A stretch of 64,000 nt of DNA from NCBI GenBank assembly GCA_030549495.1, contig JAUIRK010000971.1, forward strand, positions 982,501-1,046,500, written 5' to 3'. Positions 62,601 through 64,000 of this stretch are shown one piece after another. Every line of letters starts with the position of its first letter. The stretch's first letter is position 1. The notes beneath the pieces were generated by a model. That model had not been told where the DNA came from. It ran no database searches and saw only the letters and a list, made by a program, of their open reading frames with translations. The DNA comes from Nectonema munidae. Taxonomy: Eukaryota; Nematomorpha; Nectonematoida; Nectonematidae. The position numbers and the translations under genes were made by a program.

Positions 62601-63195
62601 GAAAGTTGTGAATATTTAAGTCATTGTTTTGGACACGAAAAAGCAGTGGCGTACCAAGAGGGGGGATGGGCGGTTCGCCCCCGGAAGCAGAATTTATTTG
62701 TATTAGTATACAATCAATAAAATTTGACTGAGATATTTTAGATATAAATAGTCATGTAATAATGTTTTGTTACCCTTTTTATTCCAATATTTCATAGCTA
62801 TATATATTATCTCTATTATTAAATTTTGGTAGTTTTGAAGTGCTATTTGACATTTTAAGGGGGAAGCAAAATTAGCCTTCACTCCGTGTGGCATTAAAGA
62901 TAGGTACGCCACTGTGAAAAAGTTTTGGTTACTCTATCCAGAAATAAGATGTTCAATGAAAAATGCCTTTAAAATGTTATCAAAATCTTATTCGTACGTG
63001 ATTAGTAGCTTCTAACTCATGTTGACTTTCCAAAAGCTTTGTTTCTAATTCTTGACACTTTGCTTTCAACATATTCTTCTCTTCCAAAATATCGAAGCCA
63101 TATTGAACAGCAGTGAGCTTTTCTATATCAAAATCTTTATCTTCAAGGGACTCTAGTTTGGCCGTGTTGAGAGAATGAGAAAAGGTGTCCATCAT
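29372..63195 (-). CDS. BicD: Bicaudal-D homologue (dynein cargo adaptor), ten coding exons
   Basis: BicD proteins are coiled-coil dimers whose N-terminus recruits dynein-dynactin and whose C-terminus binds cargo. Ten exons give about 660 residues, nearly all predicted coiled coil; known members run about 780-820. The N-terminus QYGFDILEEKNML fits the family's QYGLxxLEEK, exon 3 ends NIKLQKE like the family NISLQKQ, and the C-terminus (REDATTFS, 27 residues, then EDENKYLN, then GQK) aligns without gaps to the family's KEDAATFS...EDEKKTLN...QQK. Equivalents of fly F684 and K730 are kept. All exon joins keep phase except exon 7 to 8, which needs an acceptor at 31536 or a missed small exon. The host of a nested + strand gene and many transposons, it converges on mitoferrin. 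It is diverged, and could be a fast-evolving paralogue. Confidence 0.88.
29612..30496. other. BicD intron 9, distal part
   Basis: AT-rich intron sequence, nothing recognised. The remainder of the intron holds the small candidate gene. Confidence 0.5.
30497..30809 (+). CDS. Candidate small two-exon gene inside BicD intron 9
   Basis: ATG at 30497 opens 53 codons of more balanced composition than the surroundings (MTASTAPLVKSKSTTSTSTV, then PITYGPKWFSYIRIDMIPL) and ends at ACG|GTTAGT. After an 82-base intron an AG (30736-30737) opens IKEIEIKSRNGNEI in the same frame, with a stop at 30807-30809, giving about 76 residues. I recognise no family. It could instead be a fragment of a transposon or a retrocopy. 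Confidence 0.3.
31062..31296 (-). CDS. BicD: BicD coding exon 9
   Basis: Acceptor CTTGTTTAG, one base completing Ser, 78 codons from RNQLRHQIKKLNAKL to YQKELQVWREDATTFSHQ, donor CAA|GTATTC. It is the first half of the cargo-binding coiled coil. REDATTFS corresponds to the family's KEDAATFS; the F matches fly F684. Confidence 0.9.
31363..31544 (-). CDS. BicD: BicD coding exon 8
   Basis: NNITLRDYIENISNVINS corresponds to the NIYNLIAIIRDQIKHLQ segment before the third coiled coil. Donor AATAG|GTGAGT, phase 2. With the strong acceptor TTCTCTAG (exon starting 31544) the phase does not match exon 7; a weaker acceptor eight bases inward (31536) does and gives Pro-Pro at the join. The 5' border is uncertain. 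Confidence 0.78.
31545..36118. other. BicD intron 7
   Basis: 4.6 kb, almost entirely AT-rich without coding frames or element ends. A richer patch at 35700-36020 carries GTGGGAGGC near one end and GCCTCCCAC near the other, too short a match to call an element. Confidence 0.5.
36119..36366 (-). CDS. BicD: BicD coding exon 7
   Basis: Acceptor TTGAATTTAG, 82 codons plus two bases (NEQEDDDVLCDVSMNEIKGK to SSISSEP), donor GAACC|GTATTA. It contains LQEYEDELNDCAIHTLA, placed like the family's SLSVAQDELVTFSEELA, then a Ser/Asn-rich linker. Confidence 0.82.
37081..38940 (+). mobile_element. LINE relic, RTE-like reverse transcriptase, antisense in BicD intron 6
   Basis: The + strand carries the order typical of RTE-type LINEs: an endonuclease-RT linker (WWWSKDVKNTLRKKSVV), RT motifs (SSYRGIKLFEHTFKLFERIV; LHQGSTLSPHLFAIVIDVI; ELLFADDLLILAES; RFKYLGSLITESG) and the C-terminal segment RSSLRWFRHVLRKEKKDA, ending PIMGKRKRGRYFKRW. 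Frameshifts and stops split it into at least four frames. The 5' half (endonuclease) is missing. A 109-base TTAA-flanked element interrupts it at 38458-38566. Confidence 0.85.
38458..38566. mobile_element. TTAA-flanked MITE (piggyBac-like), 109 bases, inside a LINE
   Basis: TTAA lies on both sides (38454-38457, 38567-38570). The ends are CCCATTTAAGACCAACC and, inverted, ATTGGTCGTAAATGGG. Without the insert plus one TTAA, the host LINE reads A-E-C-L-S-L-K-K-K-D-A-N, the expected RTE sequence, so the insertion is precise. Confidence 0.85.
38955..39190 (+). mobile_element. LINE 3' fragment (second family)
   Basis: The + strand reads ANYIWAKSPLSLFKKLEKKL, then DKAVKFIRNSDISY and ASFVYKHKN, the C-terminal part of a Jockey/CR1-type reverse transcriptase like the longer copy at 42.7-47.1 kb. 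Interrupted and short. Confidence 0.55.
39191..40716. other. BicD intron 6, remaining part
   Basis: AT-rich intron sequence. Open frames at 39.8-40.5 kb are on both strands, overlapping and without recognisable motifs. Confidence 0.5.
40717..40963 (-). CDS. BicD: BicD coding exon 6
   Basis: Acceptor CTCATTTAG, one base completing Ser, then 82 codons ending LTQKLNQLATIAGS at GGATCG|GTAAGC (phase 0). This matches the LEKELKKVSDVAG block of the second coiled coil. An alternative acceptor (CTTGAAG before AATAATGAA) would shorten the exon by 36 bases. Confidence 0.82.
41454..41632 (-). CDS. BicD: BicD coding exon 5
   Basis: Acceptor ACTGTTTAG, then LEETIALLKQEQDRSRNLHN, matching the family's [20 protein letters not shown]. 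The donor TTTCTC|GTAAAT (phase 2) was chosen because it fits the phase of exon 6; a closer GTAATC would not. The 3' end is therefore less certain than the 5' end. Confidence 0.8.
41686..41820 (-). CDS. BicD: BicD coding exon 4
   Basis: Acceptor TTCTTTTAG, 45 codons from VSYLSSQLMKNEASELE to IISAQ, donor CAA|GTATGA. It continues the family's QVSVLRQNQVEFEGLK segment. Only 53 bases of intron separate it from exon 5. Confidence 0.9.
42412..42540 (+). CDS. Small open frame of coding character, unassigned
   Basis: ATG opens 42 codons (MTKEKVDQKDFDRFIRSVTN, then EDIVQAILNANSESVRKNE) and TAA, more balanced in composition than its surroundings. It lies 268 bases before the first LINE frame in BicD intron 3. 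It may be a 5' frame of that LINE or a leftover of a host transcript. Confidence 0.25.
   Translation: MTKEKVDQKDFDRFIRSVTNEDIVQAILNANSESVRKNEIQD
42750..47139 (+). mobile_element. LINE (Jockey/CR1-like), near full length but degraded, antisense in BicD intron 3
   Basis: The first frame (42809-43084) is followed by an ORF1-type zinc-knuckle region (SCNNCITYGHWRHHEC, then NCFACHSNKHTFDKC; 43499-43795), APE-type endonuclease pieces (KILHLNIGSL; TKTGGWCLYFYRD; 43788-44283) and a reverse transcriptase (YRPIALISNFAKIFEKII; NKFGFLPRKSTQDALF; FLDFQRAFDNVNHK; SAGVPQGSILGPLLF; MYADDLVL; 45381-45983), then SQVKYLGITISENFSF (46080-46358). Several frameshifts and stops break the frames. A TTCTTCTTC-rich tail near 47130 may be the 3' end. 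A TTAA-flanked MITE interrupts the RT region. Confidence 0.85.
45191..45317. mobile_element. TTAA-flanked MITE (piggyBac-like), 127 bases, inside a LINE
   Basis: TTAA on both sides (45187-45190, 45318-45321) with inverted ends CCCGTTAACG/CGTTAACGGG. It contains the palindrome GTCGACTATAGTCGAC near its right end. Without the insert plus one TTAA, the LINE reads S-L-P-L-I-G-N-L-L-V-D, an uninterrupted reverse transcriptase sequence. Confidence 0.85.
47662..47842 (-). CDS. BicD: BicD coding exon 3
   Basis: Acceptor CCAATTTTAG; one base completes Ser, then 60 codons of coiled coil from LLEEHEKMIKSL to NNNIKLQKE, ending in phase 0 at GAG|GTATCT. It aligns to the ENISLQKQ region of CC1. Confidence 0.9.
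48377..49195 (+). other. Unassigned coding-like remnant in BicD intron 2
   Basis: Two + strand frames stand out by richer composition: 48423-48689 (with RGKAPLYFGAATQVCRLQSR and ESAIKFAELMGWLGGDPYLD) and 48882-49190 (with LLGEDISGEWGLTLSCKGCT and NLVGQFSYGKNNLESAHA). A block between them is also unlike plain intron DNA. I do not recognise either. Possible sources are an old virus copy, a mobile element or a host retrocopy; whatever it is, it looks broken. Confidence 0.35.
49200..50488. other. BicD intron 2, AT-rich part
   Basis: Includes a local repeat near 49560-49670 (CACCTTCTTGCTGTCCTATACATAATCTTT-like units with TAATTAACAC, two to three diverged copies of about 60 bases). No gene seen. 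Confidence 0.5.
50492..52905 (-). mobile_element. DNA transposon of an arthropod family without a name, CACTA-like ends
   Basis: A 3-bp TTA duplication flanks the element (50489-50491, 52906-52908). The ends CACTGGTCAACA/TGTTGACCAGTG are exact inverted repeats, and similarity continues imperfectly for about 120 bases on both sides (shared blocks TTTGGCAG, TTTCTGGGGTTTT, CGCTGA, TTGGCTCTAGTTT). A CACTG start and a 3-bp duplication are features of the CACTA branch of the CMC superfamily. One gene fills the inside on the minus strand. I recall this protein type from many arthropod and cnidarian genomes as uncharacterised. Confidence 0.75.
50904..52610 (-). pseudogene. Putative transposase with ZAD-like finger, three frameshifts
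   Basis: The N-terminal frame (51954-52610) has a ZAD-like C4 finger (FCYICGQYM, then MVCKTCVESLRGWTNGK), a second C-x-x-C segment (DCYFCINDMTGFNKHKK) and an acidic linker. A middle frame (51841-52032) reads ASRLQEKNILDSGTKVTYY. The core frame (51004-51783 and its upstream extension) reads DWRLFIDSSKSSLKVVLLHN, then YPCFLCLWDSRARNQHW, PPLHIKLGLMKQFVKALN and NFLGNHKADNY. The C-terminus continues in another frame (50904-51086) with ERFHQDIKTMEERYQGKW. Frame changes lie near 52000, 51850 and 51070. Length, finger and position between TIRs indicate a transposase; catalytic residues are not established. Confidence 0.75.
52909..55842. other. BicD intron 2, AT-rich part
   Basis: No gene recognised. 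A spaced inverted pair (AGTTGCAAAAACACAACG near 53157 with GATGCGTTTTTGCAACT near 53201) can form a hairpin. Confidence 0.5.
55851..56234. mobile_element. Non-autonomous hAT element with perfect 8-bp target duplication
   Basis: Flanked on both sides by CTATATAT (55843-55850 and 56235-56242). The ends are inverted, AAGATATGTATCGGAT on the left and ATCCGATACATCTCTA on the right, the TAGAGATGTATCGGA type of hAT terminus. GCATCCGC-like repeats lie inside. Non-coding. Confidence 0.88.
56676..56874. promoter_or_regulatory. Left subterminal palindromes of the piggyBac element
   Basis: TGACTACAAAATGTAGTCA at 56676-56694 and GTTGACTACATTTTGTAGTC at 56852 onward (to 56874) are two copies of one stem, in opposite orientation, between the left end and the gene. 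They are candidate transposase-binding sites. Confidence 0.6.
57072..58818 (+). pseudogene. piggyBac transposase with one frameshift
   Basis: The first frame (ATG at 57072 to 57533) has the acidic N-terminus usual for the family and the SVDEKELFDLTLPEEIRRHI region. The second frame (57508-58818, 436 codons) carries the rest: TYDEFEASIGFLIRAGADRD, then the RNase H-like core with TIDEQLVGYRG (Asp 116 of this frame), NITLDNFFTSHSLA (Asp 194) and TKGGVDLMDENVEEYTVRRK (Asp 295), and a C-terminal Cys-rich finger (CFICKKSTRKRCNICLKACC). The usual catalytic aspartates are all present. Only the join near 57510-57535 is out of frame. Confidence 0.93.
58900..58920. promoter_or_regulatory. Right subterminal palindrome of the piggyBac element
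   Basis: A third copy of the GACTACA-AAA-TGTAGTC stem, 42 bases inside the right end. Confidence 0.6.
59118..60153 (+). CDS. Nested gene: probable secreted Asn/Gln/Arg-rich repeat protein
   Basis: No known family recognised. ATG 59118 opens seven codons ending GTG|GTAATT. After a 61-base intron, exon 59200-60153 continues in frame, joining MFTYFIV to ILLVKESVVGS, a plausible short signal peptide; total about 324 residues. The unspliced reading hits a stop at once, so the intron is needed. Residues roughly 60-200 are four diverged repeats of 35-40 residues built on NGRFQEEYKRN and REKKYNSNKDKQYF, rich in N, Q, R, K, Y and nearly without hydrophobic residues. A distinct C-terminus holds MMGMMTMTPQQALEQIK and two cysteines (EYCKGNRGSLKGSAWDDCAD). 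An AATAAA follows at about 60280. It lies antisense in BicD intron 2. Confidence 0.65.
60204..60242. repeat. AT dinucleotide repeat with palindrome
   Basis: TATATATATCATATATATAT-type run directly behind the nested gene; it can form a cruciform. Confidence 0.8.
60870..61015 (-). CDS. BicD: BicD coding exon 2
   Basis: Acceptor CATTTAG, 48 codons of coiled coil (ALNQAQKINYFATSDEATLE onward), ending in phase 2 at GAATC|GTAAGT. Confidence 0.87.
61016..62643. other. BicD intron 1, distal part
   Basis: AT-rich. A minus-strand B-box-like GCGTTCAATTCC near 62540-62555 hints at a decayed tRNA-derived repeat, not callable. Confidence 0.4.
62644..62914. mobile_element. Non-autonomous hAT element
   Basis: Ends CAGTGGCGTACC and GGTACGCCACTG are exact inverted repeats. 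Flanking 8-mers cgaaaaag and tgaaaaag match at seven of eight positions. A G run and CCCCC tract lie near the left end (GAGGGGGGATGGGCGGTTCG). Non-coding, in BicD intron 1. Confidence 0.88.
62998..63195 (-). CDS. BicD: BicD coding exon 1
   Basis: 66 codons starting at ATG 63195 (a second ATG follows directly) and ending at AATCAC|GTACGA in phase 0. It contains the CC1 box region AVQYGFDILEEK at residues 29-40, the dynein light-intermediate-chain contact of BicD proteins. Valine 30 stands where known homologues have alanine. Confidence 0.88.
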
Positions 63196-64000
63196 TTTTG
63201 TAACATAAGTTATGGAAGTGTATTACCGAGTTAAATATACATCGTAGGCAACAAATCGTGTCTAAAAATAAAGATAAAAAGTAACGACAAAATTAGAGCA
63301 AATATTTGTGCTTCGTAGAAAAATTCTTTCATCATCATCGTACAAGTTCAAACTTTACTTTTATTTCTTTTAAACAAAAGGATGATTAATGAATAAAAAG
63401 ATAGAGTTAAAGAGTGAATGATAAAAATGCGTTTTTCAAACTCATCTTTCTAGCACATGCTTTCTCACAGATAACAACTTCACTGGCAAATATAAAAAGA
63501 CTGCTATTCTGAGAAAAATTTTCATTTCAAAAGATATAAGTATAGAGAAATTTCGCGGCATTAATATTTTTACCCACTAAGGAAACGTGGTTGCCAAATC
63601 TCCGCATCTCATAGTCAACACATAACAGTTCTGTAGCAAAAAATTTTCTCTTTTATCTGTATATATTAAACAAAAAAGTCCCAGTTTTAAATATTAAATA
63701 TGTTAGCTTCTAAAACAGTAGTACACAGAATATTTATATTTATGGAAAGTTTTTTATTAGATAAGGAAGTGATTTTTTGAAGGAATTCTTTTATTTATCG
63801 TTGAATACGGTTTTGTACGCAGGCAAACATATTGCTGATATACGATACATCTCTAGTTGTCTCACACAAGCATTGAAATTTTAAGCATCGCTTATAAAAC
63901 ATAGGTACGCTATATAATATATCAGCTATACCCATTGACTCTCGTTGCTCGTATAAAATAGATATAATATGTGAGAGAATCGGTGAAATAATTAAATTTT
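63196..64000 (-). other. Upstream of BicD start codon
   Basis: Contains the 5' UTR and perhaps promoter of BicD, if exon 1 is the first exon. No TATA-type core or further coding exon can be defined; the gene may have additional 5' non-coding exons beyond the window. Confidence 0.4.

Noticed and set aside
1-64000. CRISPR arrays, operons, bacterial-type promoters or rRNA genes
   Set aside because: None seen; intron-split genes and transposons show this is animal nuclear DNA.

Overview
The window looks like nuclear DNA of an animal. It is very AT-rich, its genes are split by introns of about 50 bases to 13 kb, and transposon remains fill much of the space. An arthropod, perhaps a crustacean such as a copepod, is my best guess from the mix of piggyBac, hAT, a ZAD-finger transposon and LINEs, but nothing in the sequence names the species.

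Two conserved host genes can be rebuilt exon by exon. A complete mitoferrin gene (mitochondrial iron importer, SLC25 family; five coding exons, 312 residues) runs on the + strand from 13896 to 29115. A Bicaudal-D homologue (dynein cargo adaptor; ten coding exons, about 660 residues) runs on the - strand from 63195 to 29372. The two genes converge tail to tail, with 256 bases between their stop codons and a symmetrical AATAAATTTATT poly(A) element between them.

A short + strand gene for a probably secreted, Asn/Gln/Arg-rich repeat protein (59118-60153) is nested in the largest Bicaudal-D intron. A second, much weaker two-exon candidate lies at 30497-30809.

Layout: 1-13.9 kb is intergenic. It holds an RNase H piece of an old retroelement, a terminal-inverted-repeat (TIR) element with a Gypsy-like fossil inside it, a diverged tandem repeat, two short hAT elements with target-site duplications and a 1.5 kb element with 116-base inverted arms. 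From 13.9 to 29.1 kb is mitoferrin, whose introns carry a BED-finger hAT relic, another hAT piece, a LINE RNase H tail and a partial copy of the gene's own last exon. From 29.4 to 63.2 kb is Bicaudal-D, whose introns carry two longer LINE copies (each split by a small TTAA-flanked element), a 2.4 kb transposon of a poorly described family, a piggyBac element with one frameshift and two more hAT miniature elements. The last 0.8 kb is upstream of Bicaudal-D.

The observations most worth following up are: the Bicaudal-D dynein-binding box reads A-V-Q-Y-G, with valine where known family members carry the functionally critical alanine; the nested secreted-protein gene; the symmetrical poly(A) element; the recent partial duplication of the mitoferrin terminal exon; and the transposon at 50.5-52.9 kb, whose ends resemble CACTA-type elements although its protein family has, to my knowledge, no name.
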